NCBI GenBank assembly: GCA_037501455.1
Contig: CM074860.1
Span: 40,062,501-40,126,500 of the forward strand
From: Lantana camara
Taxonomy: Eukaryota; Streptophyta; Magnoliopsida; Lamiales; Verbenaceae
Direction of reading: 5' to 3'
Length of the DNA: 64,000 nucleotides
The notes beneath the pieces were generated by a model that worked only from the letters and a program-made list of their open reading frames with translations, made no database searches and was not told the DNA's origin. The stretch's first letter is position 1. Each line of letters begins with the position of its first letter. A program made the translations under genes and the position numbers. Shown piece by piece: positions 34,217 through 45,997 of the stretch.

Positions 34217-35415
34217 CCTGCGACACAGGGGAAAAATGGATTTTCAGGCCCAAAACTCCAACAAAGCTCAAAGTAAAGCATGTTATCCTCAAGTATACAC
34301 ATAATAGGATCATAATATGGCAAGAACTTATCAATTTCATTCAAAATCCAAGCTAAATGTGAAGATACATGTGAAGGAAATGAAAGAGATATATCTATGT
34401 TCATCTCTTCATGAAAAACTTCAAAAATCCCGAATGATATCCAGTGATTCCTTGATTCTCATGCAAAATCATTCCATGCACTTATTCTAGGATGCTTCAA
34501 GATCATTAAGGATGCATAACTTCCAAGAAATCCCCAAGAGATCACCCAAATCATCAAAATATACCAAAACCCTTACTATTCACTATATTTATCAAAACAT
34601 ACTCATTTCTCCATGATTTTCCGAAAATAAGGACTCCAAACAAAGAGGAGAAGATAAAGAACATGATTCAAAAGCTTACCTTTTGAATTTGGTGCGATTT
34701 GGTGGATATTTGAGCTCAAAAGGTTGAAAAGTGAATAGTATATTTTTGCCTCTTCTTGTATCTCAGTTTCGGCAGACATTTTCCCCCTTTTTCCTTAACC
34801 TTGGACGAAATGGAGGGATAATAGCCAAAAGGGGATTAAGTTGGGAGCACGTGGGGCCAATTTTCACGTTATTTGGTTAAGTGTAGCTTGAGTTATGGCT
34901 AAAAGAGTGAATAAGGGCCGATTTTGCACGCGAGGCTCATTTCGGTCAAGATTTGAGGGTCCAAATAGGTTTAGAAAAATATAAGGGTAGGTTTATTGAA
35001 CCTAAATTGGCGATATAAGTTCAACGGAGGTGACGGAATTTGAATCCGAATTCCCGAGCTCATGTTATGCTTCCCGGAACCCAAGGTACGCTAAATGCCC
35101 TTTAGGCACCTTTAGGTCCCGTCTCCCAAAATAAAATAAAAAGACAAGCCAAACAAGTTCCAAAACTTAAAACCAGCATAAGAACAAGTTCATAACTCAC
35201 GTAATTCATGCATATCAAAAATTCACAAAAATCAGAGTTAAATTCGGATATAAAATAGAGCAAATTCGAGAACATAAAAACATAAATGTTCAAAATTGAA
35301 TTCATACTTAATCAATTAAATTCAAATATCTTTAAATAATCACATTAACATTTAAATATCACAAATTGCGCACATTAAGGTATACCTGAAAGTCCGAAAA
35401 AACTAGGATGTTACA

Positions 35416-35436
35416 ACCTCTCCCCCTTCAAAAGGA
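35416..35436 (-). other. Polypurine tract, family B copy 1
   Basis: The minus strand reads TTTTGAAGGGGGAGAGGT just before the 3' LTR. Confidence 0.85.
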
Positions 35437-35484
35437 CCTTTCCTCAGGTCCAAGCGAAGTCTTAAAAAGTTCTAGGTACAATTG

Positions 35485-36341
35485 TTACATTTTCTCCTCG
35501 GTCTCCCAAGTGGCTTCTTCGGATTTCTGATCATGCCAAAAGACTTCTACCAAGGGAATTTGCCGATTTTTCAATTCTTGCATCTTCCGGTGTAAGACTT
35601 TAACCGGGTGCTTCTTGATTGTCAAATCCGGCTCTAATTGTACCTCTCCAACTGGAAGTATAGAAGACTTGTCGGGATAATATTTCCGAAGCTGAGAGAC
35701 GTGGAAAACATTGTGTATCCCGGTTAAACTCGGTGGTAATTCCAAATCGTAAGCTACTTGCCCAACTCTTTCAAGAATTTCAAAAGGGCCTGTGTAGCGT
35801 GGGTTAAGTTTCCCGCCTTTACCAATCTGAGTAAACCCCTTTCTAGGAGATAGCTTCAAGAAAACCTTATCTCCCACCTGAAATTTAAGGGTCGTCTTCG
35901 TTTATCCGCATAACTTTTTTGTCGGTTCTGAGCCGCCTTTAATCGTTGTTTGATCAGTTTAACTTTCTCGATGGTATCCTGAATCTCCGCTGGTTTCTTA
36001 GCCCTGTCGAGCTTTCCATCCTTGGTCCACCTCCATTCATCAATATCCCAAAATAGAGGTGACCGGCACTTCCTTCCACACAATGCCTGATACGGAGGCA
36101 TACCAATCGATGTCTAAAAGCTATTATTATAGGCGAACTTGCCCAAGTCCAAATGCTCATCCCACGAGTCTTGATAATCTAAGGCACAAGCACGAACCAT
36201 GTCCTCAAGATATTTTATTAACCTCTCGGATTGCCCATCCGTTTGTGGGTGAGATGCGGTACTAAATTGGAGCTTTGTACCCATACACTTCTGTAATTCC
36301 TGCCGGAAACTGGTTGTAAACCGCGGATCTCTATTTGAAAC
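35485..36341 (-). pseudogene. Integrase 3' half and chromodomain, copy 1
   Basis: The minus strand after the solo LTR resumes in the integrase core at the second catalytic position, where the codon is AAT (Asn) instead of Asp (NRDPRF). It continues through the core with a frameshift near 36110, the post-core segment (SPRKGFTQIGKGGKLNPRYT) and a chromodomain with LVEVFWHDQKSEEATWETEEKM. A TAA then replaces a glutamine codon and removes the last residues. A frameshift near 35870 separates two overlapping frames. The enzyme would insert element cDNA; this copy is dead. Confidence 0.85.
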
Positions 36342-38982
36342 TGTAACGCCCCAATTTCCAGACAGTCAGGTACGCTCGACACGTGTGAGTTTCGAGCGTT
36401 AGGATTTTATTTTATTATTTTTGTTTATTCAATTTATACTTGTTACATTAATTTTATAAATTGTATCTCAACATGATTAAGTGAAAATATATGAAATACG
36501 TGCCAACTTGAGAATTATTTTACATATTGAATTCATTTGTTACATGAATTAATTGTCCAACTTGTTTTAATTGTTTATTTGGCCTTAATTGACATTTATT
36601 CAAATTAAAGGACCAAATTGCATGAAAACATTATTGGACCTATTTGATCATTTCCAAACCTTTTGGTACTTGATTGAATAACTTATAAACTTGTAGGATT
36701 TAGTCACAAATATCATATTTTTCCAAAATATATTACGGTATATGCATCTCTTCCACATTCTTCATTTCATTTTTTCATCAAAAATATCCAAGTTTGCTTT
36801 TTGTCTCCACCGAACCAAAACCATGGAGAAGGAAGGGAGGAAATTCATCATCTTCAAGCTATTTTCCAAGAAATTTAGGGAATTCAAGCTCAAGCATCCA
36901 TATTCATTATCTTCTTCCATTTCTTTCATTCAAGGTATATGTATAGGTGATTTATATGAAATTTGAATTAGAGCTTGAAGCTAGGGTTTATGGTTATTTC
37001 TCATTCCATAAGATTATATGGCATATATAGGATGATATTGGATTGATTCTATGCATTTATCACTTGAAATCATGAAGATTAGAGCTTGAGTGATCATGGT
37101 ATGCTTATAAGCTTGATTGATGAATTTGGTATGATTAAGCATGAACTAGGTGTTTATAGTGAATTTTATTGTATTATAAGCATGCATATATGTTTATTTC
37201 ATGAAATTATGTAATTAGATTGAGTTATAAGTGATTGGAATGGTTTGGAGGTTGGTTCGTAGCTTCCCCTTTTTCTTCCCCTACTTCTGTGTCTTCTGCG
37301 TAACGGGAACGGCCCTTCCCGTTCCCTTTGTATTTGGGGAACGACCCTTCCCATATATTTGAATTGTGTGCATGGCGGCGAGGACGGGAACCGCCCTTCC
37401 CGTTTTGGCTCACAAGCCGGAACGACCGTTCCCATCTTTGGGGAGCAACTTCGGGGAGCTGGGAACGGCCCTTCCCATTTTTAACTAAGGGCCGAAATGA
37501 CCGTTCCTAGGCCTCTGGAGAGGCAAAAACATTCTACATAAAAATAGAATTTTGGGATTTAATTCCAATGACTTCTTTGATCCCAAATTGTTATTATATG
37601 ATTGATTACATGTCATAACATGATATTTATATGCTACATTGCTCATTGCACGAATTCTCATTACTTGATCACGCCGTGAGTCTTATTTGGGTAATATTCT
37701 TGAATTGTGGTCTCATGCACGTACGTTGTCCCGTTTCTTGTCCAGTTATTCTCCAGGGCAGAGATTGTTGATCATGAGCACGTTCACGCATCCATGAGTC
37801 GTCGTGTCGCCTGTCAGGTGAGGTTTAATTGCTAGTTATATAGAACCCGTATATCCCTTATGTGATCTTTCGGCCAAAAGGTATTTATATCTATAGTTTT
37901 CCATGAAATCACTTATCATTTCAAGCAAGTCATGTTCATGAAAAGCAAGCAAGCCATGTATCGTGCATGTTTTAGGCGAGTAGCATGACCGTTCACGTTG
38001 GGCCCGAGGGTAGTGGCTTGAGCCAACCGGGAAAGCAAGGGCTGACGGGTAACTCTCGCACTATCCTCACCACATTGGGATGACCCTTGAATCTGCTAGG
38101 AGATTAGTGGAGGAAGGAGTTCCGGGCTTAGGGATTCATGTACCCTCTGCTCAACACGTCGTGGATGGTGAAGGCTAGCTACCTTCCCATTATTGGAGGG
38201 AGAAGGAGACTGGGGACGGGTCCGGCACCACGGATTGTCCTCGGGTTATCGCATGATTTTCATTCCTTGAACGTGTTACTTGATTACACTATCGCATGAT
38301 TGCACGACAATTGAATTGCCTGATCACCAATTGTTTAACAATCAAGCAAGCATGTTTCATGTACATTTGGAGTAAGGTTGGAGTCTGCCCTCATTCGCCG
38401 GGGCCATGTATTGAATGCATGAAAATGAACAAGTAATTAATATTGATAGTTGTATTCTCGGGCGAAGTCATATCATTATTAAACTTATACATTTATCTTT
38501 CTAAGTCTTTACCCGAGAATATAACTTGCATGTTATCTGCGCTAATATATATTTAAACCCCTCACTCGGTCTTCACAGACTGACGCCTCCAACTTCCAGG
38601 TTATTGCAGGTGCACGCTAGGCGGGAAGTGAGTCGAGTCCCATCCTTGTAGTCGAGTCAAGCACGGTGTATTTTATTTAATTATTTATTTATTGTTCAAA
38701 GGAATTATGCGTAGTGTTATTTGTTATGTATTTAGGAGATGATAATGTATTGATATGTAAAGTTAAGTTTTGGTTTACCTGTTAAATGTTTGTCAAGACA
38801 TGCTTACGCTTACTCCTTTTTGCATTATGGTATTTAAGTTGCGAGTTAGTCCTGCCTAGCCGATCATTTTATTGCATTGTCACCCGTTCGTTGTAGGTTA
38901 GTTCATGTACGGATTACCCATTTCGTATGTGGATCGACCTATAGTGCGGGGGTGCGGCATCTCCAAGGGTAGGGGTGCTACA
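36342..38982 (+). mobile_element. Family D solo LTR inside integrase of copy 1 (2,641 bp)
   Basis: TGTAACGCCC...GGGTGCTACA with perfect duplications GAAAC (36337-36341, 38983-38987). It is the closest relative of 16986-19644. H2 lies at about 38092-38111 and H1 at 38567-38582. It is absent from copy 2, so it inserted after the tandem formed or in an allele that later recombined. Confidence 0.96.
37305..37510 (+). repeat. Cluster of six GGGAACGGCCCTTCCC-type palindromes
   Basis: Same number and spacing as at 17948-18145, but most sites have the asymmetric centre CCCTT, and GGGAACCGCCCTTCCC occurs once. Confidence 0.8.
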
Positions 38983-39463
38983 GAAACAATACTGACCAGG
39001 ATACCATGTAATCTTACAATCTCCTTCCGGTACAATTTAGCTAACTTAGGCACTTTATCGGACATCCGAACCTTAAGAAAATGGGCTGACTTCGAAAATC
39101 GATCAATTATGACCCAAATCCCATCGGAACCTCCTTTGGTCCTTGGCGAACCGGACACGAAGTCCATCGTCACTTGCTCCCACTTCCATTTGGGAATTGG
39201 AAGCGGTTCGAGAGTTCTCCCAGTTTCTGGTGCTCAGCTTTCACCACTTAGCATGTTAGACACCTTCTTACAAAATTGGCAACATCTCTTTTCATGCCGT
39301 TCCACAAATACAAAGTTTTTAAATCTCTATACATCGTAGTAGTACTGGGATGTACCGTATAAGCCGATCGATATGCTTCATAAAGAACCAATTGTTTAAG
39401 CTCCTCCGGAACACAAACCCGAGCCTTAAATCGAAATAAACCCGAGCTTAGTCTCCGGATCAA
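38983..39463 (-). pseudogene. Integrase zinc finger and start of core, copy 1
   Basis: The minus strand encodes an HHCC finger whose first histidine is tyrosine (EAYRSAYTVHP), then RRCLTC followed by a TAA in place of glutamine. The core resumes with MTMDFVSGSP (first catalytic Asp) and IWVIIDRFSKSAHFLKV, until the family D solo LTR cuts it. Copy 2 at 46540-47403 keeps the histidine. Confidence 0.85.
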
Positions 39464-39590
39464 TCCTTGCCTTGGTCACTAATCTCTGAATTTGCGGATC
39501 ATTAGATTGAGCTTCAATCGACCTTTATTTCAAATCCGGTTGAACAGAAATATTTGCCAAACGAGCTTCTGAAACCAAGAACACCGAATT

Positions 39591-40068
39591 CTACTTACTT
39601 AAACCTGCTTCCAAACTTGAAACACTAGCTTTTCTGCTCAAAGCATCCATAACCACATTAGCTTTACCTGGGTGGTATTGAATTCTGCAATCATAGTCCT
39701 CAAGTAGTTCAACCCAACGCCTTTGCCTCACGTTTAAATCTTTCTGAGTAAACAAATACTTAAGGATTTGGTGGTCGGTGAACACCTCAAAAGTAACCCC
39801 GTAGAGATAATGAGGCCACTTCATCAAAGCCAAAACAACTGCAGCAAGCTCTAAATCATAAGCGGGATAGTTCTTCTCATGATCTTTTAACTTTCTAGAG
39901 GCGTAGGCTACTACCTTGCCATTCTGCATCAACACACAACCGAGGCCTTCCTTTGATGCATTGGTGTAAACTGAGTAGCCTTCGAAACCCTCGGGTAGAG
40001 TTAAAACTGGTGCAGAGGTCAATCTTTCCTTAAGAGTTTGGAAACCCTCCTCAGCGCCTCATCCCACT
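39591..40068 (-). pseudogene. RNase H, copy 1
   Basis: The minus-strand frame from 40022 has [19 protein letters not shown], in which the first catalytic Asp of the usual YTDAS is Asn. It continues with the DLELAAVV glutamate region, [11 protein letters not shown] and an end resembling ADALSRK (here MDALSRK). RNase H degrades the RNA strand during reverse transcription. It is separated from RT by a frameshift near 40060. Confidence 0.85.
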
Positions 40069-40175
40069 TGAACTTAACCTCTTTCTTTGTTAACCGAGTC
40101 AACGGGGAGGCAATCTTCGAGAAGTCTTTCACAAAGAACCTATAATACCCCGCTAACCCTAGAAAACTTCTAACT

Positions 40176-41522
40176 TCAGAGGCATTCTTCGGCTGCTACC
40201 ATAGTATAACTGTTTCTATCTTCACGATCCACTTCTACACCCTTCCCCGAAATGAATTGACCCAAAAAAGAAACCCGATCTATCCAGAACTCACACTTGC
40301 TGAACTTGGCGAACAATCTGTGCTCTCGAAGTGTTGACAATACCATTCTCAAATGCCGTGCATGTTCTTCTACAGACCTCGAATACACCAAAATATCATC
40401 TATAAAGATGACCACGAATTTATCGAGGTAAGGCAAGAATATTCGGTGCATCATATCCATAAACTCAGCTGGGGCATTACTAAGGCCAAAAGGCATAACC
40501 ACGAACTCGAAGTACCCATAACGACTGTTGAAACCCGTCTTTGGTATGTCTTCCTCCCGGATACGCAACTGATAATACCCTTATCTTAAATCCAACTTGG
40601 AATAAACACTCGAACCCTGGAGAAGATCAAACAACTCTCCAATATGAGGAAGTGGGTATTTGTTTTTAACCATTAACCGGTTCAGCTCATGGTAGTCAAT
40701 GCATATTCGCAAAGTCCCATCTTTCTTCTTTACAAACAACACCGGAGCATCCCACGGAGAAGTGCTCGGGCGAATGTAACCACACGCTAAGAGCTCATCA
40801 AGTTGCGCCTTCAGCTCTTTCAACTCTGTTGGAGCTATCCTATAGGGAGATTTTGAATAAGGTTCTGCTGCGGGAAAGAGATCAATTACAAATTCAACAT
40901 CCCGATCCGGACATAAAGATCCTAAATTCTCTGGGATGACATCGGGAAACTCCTTCACGATCTCCGTCTCCTCGAGCTTGGCCTGATCTTTCGGTTTATT
41001 TAAAAGATAGGCTATATAGCCCGTCACACCATCCCGGAATAATTTACTTGCTTCCATAAAGGAAATAAATTGGCAGGTCTTCAACCTCTGACCCGAGAAG
41101 ACCGTAGATCCCAAAATCACCTTCTTAGCAAAACAATCCATCTTTTCTCGGGGTCGAAACAACCAGTCCATCCCCAAAATTACTCTGTACCTCTTCATAG
41201 GCATCTCAATTAAATCCTCCGAATACTCTTTACGTTCAACAACCACCAGACACCCACGGAAAACACGGTTAGTTACCAAACTTCCCCCGAGTGGGGAACT
41301 AACCACAAAAGAATCATCAAGGCAAGCAATAGGCAAAGAAAGAACAGGAATAAACCGGGAAGCAATAAAAGAATGTGTTGCTCCCGGATCAAATAATGCA
41401 TGCAATGGAATGCCATGAATGCTAATAGTACCTTCTACGACGATATTTGCATCCACTTCGGCATCCTCTTCTTCGCCTTCCAGTGCATAGGCCTTTGCTT
41501 GGAAAGGGGCTCTCGGAGGCAT
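40176..41522 (-). pseudogene. Protease and reverse transcriptase, copy 1
   Basis: The minus-strand frame from 41522 starts in the gag-protease linker ([13 protein letters not shown]). It has the protease motif [10 protein letters not shown], the tail VILGMDWLF, then RT with [21 protein letters not shown] and [13 protein letters not shown] (F-I-D-D catalytic box), and [15 protein letters not shown]. Breaks are a TAA for Gln in LDLRQGYYQ at about 40578 and a 2-nt net deletion after VEVD near 40235. The protease triad is D-P-G rather than D-S/T-G, as in every element here. Confidence 0.88.
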
Positions 41523-42546
41523 AGCATTAAGGGGTTAAGGATTCTTCTTCTTAGGATAAGCGTTGATCATGTAACCGGGCTCACCACATACATAGCATCT
41601 TCCTAATTTATTCCTACACGTCGCCTCGGTATGATTGGGTCCTTTGCAATAAGAGCATTCAATTGGTGCCGGTAAAGCAGGTACCACCGCCTGTCCCTGG
41701 GGTCGGGGCTTCTTATTGAAAGTGTTAGAACCTTTAGGCTTGAAGACCGAAGGCCCACCTTAAAAAATAGGCCTCTTACTCAAATAAGAGGTATAACCCA
41801 AACCCTGCCCCGAAGGAAAAGCCGGGGGTTCAACCTTAGTTTTTGAGCTTCAACTTTCAAGTCTTCCTAGTAGCTTTCTCCTAAGTATCAACGGTGGCGG
41901 CTTGTAAAGCTTCCTGAATCTCCTTTCTCAATCCATGAATAAAACTTCGGGCTTTTAAAGATTTAACATCGGTAATATATGTGGCTTAGGGAGCCAACCT
42001 CTTGACCTCAAGAATGTATTGTTCAACCGTTTTGGTTCCTTGCTTTAAATAAGAAAATTCTTGAAGCCTTCTTTCACGAGCACTTGGAGGGATTTACTTG
42101 TTGTGGAATTCCCTCACGAAATTCTCCTAATTAAATTCCCCTCCACTTCTTTCCAACTTGGATCTCATTGCTTTCAACCATCTTACAGCTGGACCTTGGA
42201 TAAATCGACCGGTACATATTGCCTTTTAAAGAGAAGGAGCCAGAAAAATTTCCCAAATTCCGGTAATTTCCGACAACCATTCCTCTGCTTTAATATCATC
42301 TCCCCCAAACCACTTAGGAGGATTGTTGATTCGAAATTCACGATAGGCCGGTGTGACTTACCCTTGTTGTGCATCCACCTGTGGATTTTGATTCCGTTGG
42401 TTCTGTTGGAATTGGTTCAGAAGAGCCTGAACAATGTTTTCGGCATTCAGTGGTGGAGGTGGCGGTGGTCCTTGTGGAGGAGGTTGATTAAGATTCGGGG
42501 TTTGTTCCCTATCCATTCTCCTTCGTAGAGGCATCCTAAAAATCAC
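41523..42546 (-). pseudogene. Gag, copy 1
   Basis: The minus strand starts MPLRRRMDREQTPNLNQPPP with a Q/P-rich N-terminus, then the gag domain and a CCHC region before the protease. It has several stops: TAA for Gln in RFAPQATYI near 41985, TAG in the T-E-K-A-T region near 41885, and TAA near 41537. The first two also occur in copy 2. Confidence 0.8.
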
Positions 42547-42722
42547 AAATCAGGAAAAATATAGATGCATGGGGTTTAGTACATGTTCATGAAGGCAATA
42601 TATACAAATTTAAACAATTAAGTCACATAAATGTATAATTGAATGCAAATAATCACATAACCCTAAGCCAAACGACCTAGACAGACCCGACAAGACTCTA
42701 GAGCTCCGGTTTTACAACCGAG

Positions 42723-42735
42723 AGCTCTGATACCA
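42723..42735 (-). other. Primer-binding site, copy 1
   Basis: The minus strand reads TGGTATCAGAGCTC, 8-9 bases inside the LTR, complementary to initiator tRNA-Met. Confidence 0.88.
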
Positions 42736-44440
42736 CTTAAGGATGTAGCACCCCGAGCGTAGGGCACCAAATCCCTCACACTAGAGCCTAACACGTGTAG
42801 GGGAATGGAGAATCCGTACACGCATTGAACAATAGCGAACGGGTGACAAACAAAATGCACACTTTAGCTAGGCGGCCTAACACTCAATCAGCGTGCAAAT
42901 TAATTCATATAATGGCGGAAGCGATAAATAATTCATTCCAAATTCCCAAGATCAACATATACACATCAAAGTAGATCCAAACTATCAAGATAAAGGTATG
43001 AGAGATTCATAAAATGCACAATGCCCAACCCGGGCCAAAATAACATAAGTCTCAAGTACTTATAACTCCATATTCAGAATTCATAATACAAGATATCATA
43101 ATTCATAAGTGCTAAGTAAACCACTACACAAGCGAGAATAAAGACCCGAGCTAAGACACAAGTAAGACTCAAAAGAAAAACTTGCCACCTAGCTCAACTC
43201 CGACGATACCTGCAACTCAAAGAAAGGAAAAAGAAGAAAACAACAACGAGGGTTAGTCCTAGTGACTAGTGAGGGGGCTGATACACACACCCATAAGACG
43301 TATAGAGCAAAGCACATAATCAAATCATAAAAAGATCCATGAACCGGAGAAGGGTTTTGCAAGTTAAAACTTTTCCCGTGATAGATATGTATATATAAAT
43401 TGAAAGAAGTTAAGGCCATAGGCCAAAATGTCAAATTTTAGGTATTTAGGAATCCATTCCCGTTTCATAGATCATACAAATTCACATGACTCGGCGAGTA
43501 CGAGTCAATCCTCCAACTCCCACGAACAAAGACATAATCAAAATAAAATTCATAAACCATCCTTTCTCCGGGGGATAGAAGGGTTGACGGCCCTAACTAT
43601 CGATCAAATTCACACGAGACAAGGTTTAATCACTTCCTTGAAACCTTCGGCGGTTACTTCCACCGGCTCGAGAGAAACGGCCTTCCTCAACCTCCTCAGG
43701 TTAGACGAGAGACTCAAAGGAAAATGTTGATGGAAGAGCTCGGCGACCCCTCGGCCGTCCCGAGATACCATACCATTCTCCGGGGTCCAAATCATAGTTC
43801 AAAATCATATTTTCCAGTAAAGCTTATCTTTCAAAGCCCAAAACTCGCTTACACAGTCAAACTTATCAAAAGTTTACAAAACAACCATTAAATAGCTTAT
43901 ATACGTATACAAATCGTTTTCAAAGTCTTACAACAAATGGAACGAGTCCCCAAAGTATGTATCATACACATATTTAACATATCATATACATCACTCGCAT
44001 GCAGGATTCAAATCAATTAGGGTTTTAGGTCATTATAGCTAAAGGAGCAAACCCTCACCTTCCGAACGTGTAGTGGTGACAAAAGAAAGAGAACCGGACG
44101 CCTAAGGAGCAACCTCGTCGTCAATGGGAGGGTCAACTGGACAAAACAAACAAGAACGGATACTCTTAGACTCAAAATGTACCATAAAGATGCTCGGCAA
44201 ATGTGTACACATGTATATGATTCAAATGAAATGAAATCAATTCATATTCAAATCATACAAGGTCACATTTTGCATATTAAGTCATATTTCACAAACGAGG
44301 GCATAAAACGAGCTATAAATTCATAACATAAAGCTTATCATATAATATAACAAGTTAACATCATATATAAGTCATAAACGAACCACATAAAGTGAGCAGC
44401 CACAAGCAAAACGAAGAAAACAATCACACAAACATGCAGG

Positions 44441-44653
44441 GTGGTCGCGTCCGCTACCCATTTTCCACACGAAATGGTCGCGGTCGCGACCTACAACTCG
44501 AAGTTGGGCTCAAAAACGGTCGCGGCCACTACCCCAAAACAACGTAGAGGAGGTCGCGGTCATGACCTAAAGCCTGCACAACTCAAAACTCAGCTAAAAA
44601 CGAGTCGTGGTCTCTACCAAAATTACACTAAAAACGATCACGGCCGTGACCTC
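44441..44653 (-). repeat. GGTCGCGGTCGCGACC-type palindrome cluster (middle LTR)
   Basis: Counterpart of 34005-34216; individual sites have decayed differently. Confidence 0.75.
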
Positions 44654-45690
44654 CAGCGATAGCAGGGGGAAAATGGATTTTGAAGCCAAAAACTCCAACA
44701 AAGCTCAAAATAAAGCATGCTATCCTCAGGTATACACATAATAGGATCATAATATGGCAAGAACTCATCAATTTCATGCAAAATCCAAGCTAAACATGAC
44801 GATACATGTGAAGGAAATGCAAGAGATAAATCTATGTTCATCTCTTCATGAAAAACTTCAAAAATCCAAAATGATATCCAATGATTCCTTGATTTTCATG
44901 CAAAATCATTCCATGCACTTATTCTATGATGCTTCAAGATCAATAAGGATGCATAACTTCCAAGAAATCCCCAAGAAATCACCCAAATCATCAAAATATA
45001 CCAAAACCATTACTATAAACTATATTGATCAAAACATGCTCATTTCTCCATGATTTGCAGAAAATAAGGAGTCCAAAGAAAGAGGAGAAGATAAAGAACA
45101 CCATTCAAAGCTTACCTTTCGAATTTGGTTCGATTTGGTGGAGATTTGAGCTCAAAAGGGTAAAAAGTGAATAGTATATTTTTGCCTCTTCTTGTATCTC
45201 GGTTTTGGCAGAAATTTTCTCTCTTTTTCCTTAAGCTTGGATGGAATGGAGGGCAAATATCTGAAAGGATATTAATTTGGGAGCATGTGGGGCTAAGTTT
45301 CACTTTATTTGGTTAAGTGTAGCTTGAGTTATGGCTAAAAGAGTGAATAAGGGTCGATTTTGCACAAGAGGCTCATTTCGGTCAAAATTTGAGGATCCAA
45401 ATAGGTTTATAAAAATATAAGGCTAGATTTATTGAACCCAAATCATCGATACAAGTTCAACGGAGGTGACGGAATTCAAATTCAAATTCCCGAGCTCAAG
45501 TTATGCTTCCAGGAACCCAAGGTGAGGCAAATGCCCTTTAGCCCCCCTTTAGGTCCCGTCTCCCAAAATAAAATAAAAGGACAAGACAAACAAGTTCCAA
45601 AACTTAAAATGAGCATAAGATCAAGTTCATAACTCACATAGTTCACACATATCAAAAATTCACATAAATCAGAATTAAATTCGGATATAA

Positions 45691-45880
45691 AATAGAGCAA
45701 ATTCGAGAACATAAAAACATAAACGTTCAAAATCGAATTAATACTTAATCAAATAAATTCAAATAGCTTCAAATAATCACGTTAAAATAGAGCAAATTCG
45801 AGAACATAAAAACATAAACGTTCAAAATCGAATTCATACTTAATCAAATAAATTCAAATAGCTTCAAATAATCACATTAA
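45691..45880 (-). repeat. 95-bp tandem duplication
   Basis: Two near-identical copies, starting AATAGAGCAAATTCGAGAAC at 45691 and 45786; absent from the left LTR. Confidence 0.9.
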
Positions 45881-45969
45881 CATTTAAATATCACGTAATC
45901 ACGTAATTATTTAATTAAGTTGTGCACATTAAGGTATAGCTGAAAGTCCAAAAAAACTGGGATGTCACA

Positions 45970-45990
45970 ACCTCTCCCCCTTCAAAAGGA
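45970..45990 (-). other. Polypurine tract, family B copy 2
   Basis: The minus strand reads TTTTGAAGGGGGAGAGGT before the middle LTR. Confidence 0.85.
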
Positions 45991-45997
45991 CCTGTCC

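Larger units (their letters stand above)
32306..35415 (-). repeat. Family B 3' LTR (3,110 bp)
   Basis: Begins TGTAGCACC and ends GGATGTTACA in plus coordinates, followed by the polypurine tract. It includes H1 at 32816-32830 and the palindrome cluster at 34005-34216. Open frames such as 33131-33463 are LTR sequence. Confidence 0.9.
42744..45969 (-). repeat. Family B shared middle LTR (3,226 bp)
   Basis: TGTAGCACC...GATGTCACA. It is the 5' LTR of copy 1 and the 3' LTR of copy 2. It is about 116 bp longer than the left LTR, largely through a 95-bp tandem duplication at 45691-45880. It carries H1 at 43254-43268 and palindromes at 44441-44653. Confidence 0.9.

Noticed and set aside
42061..42528. 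Plus-strand open frame of 155 codons, with a similar 186-codon frame at 50457-51017
   Set aside because: Antisense of family B gag; its conservation between copies follows from gag sequence and duplication.
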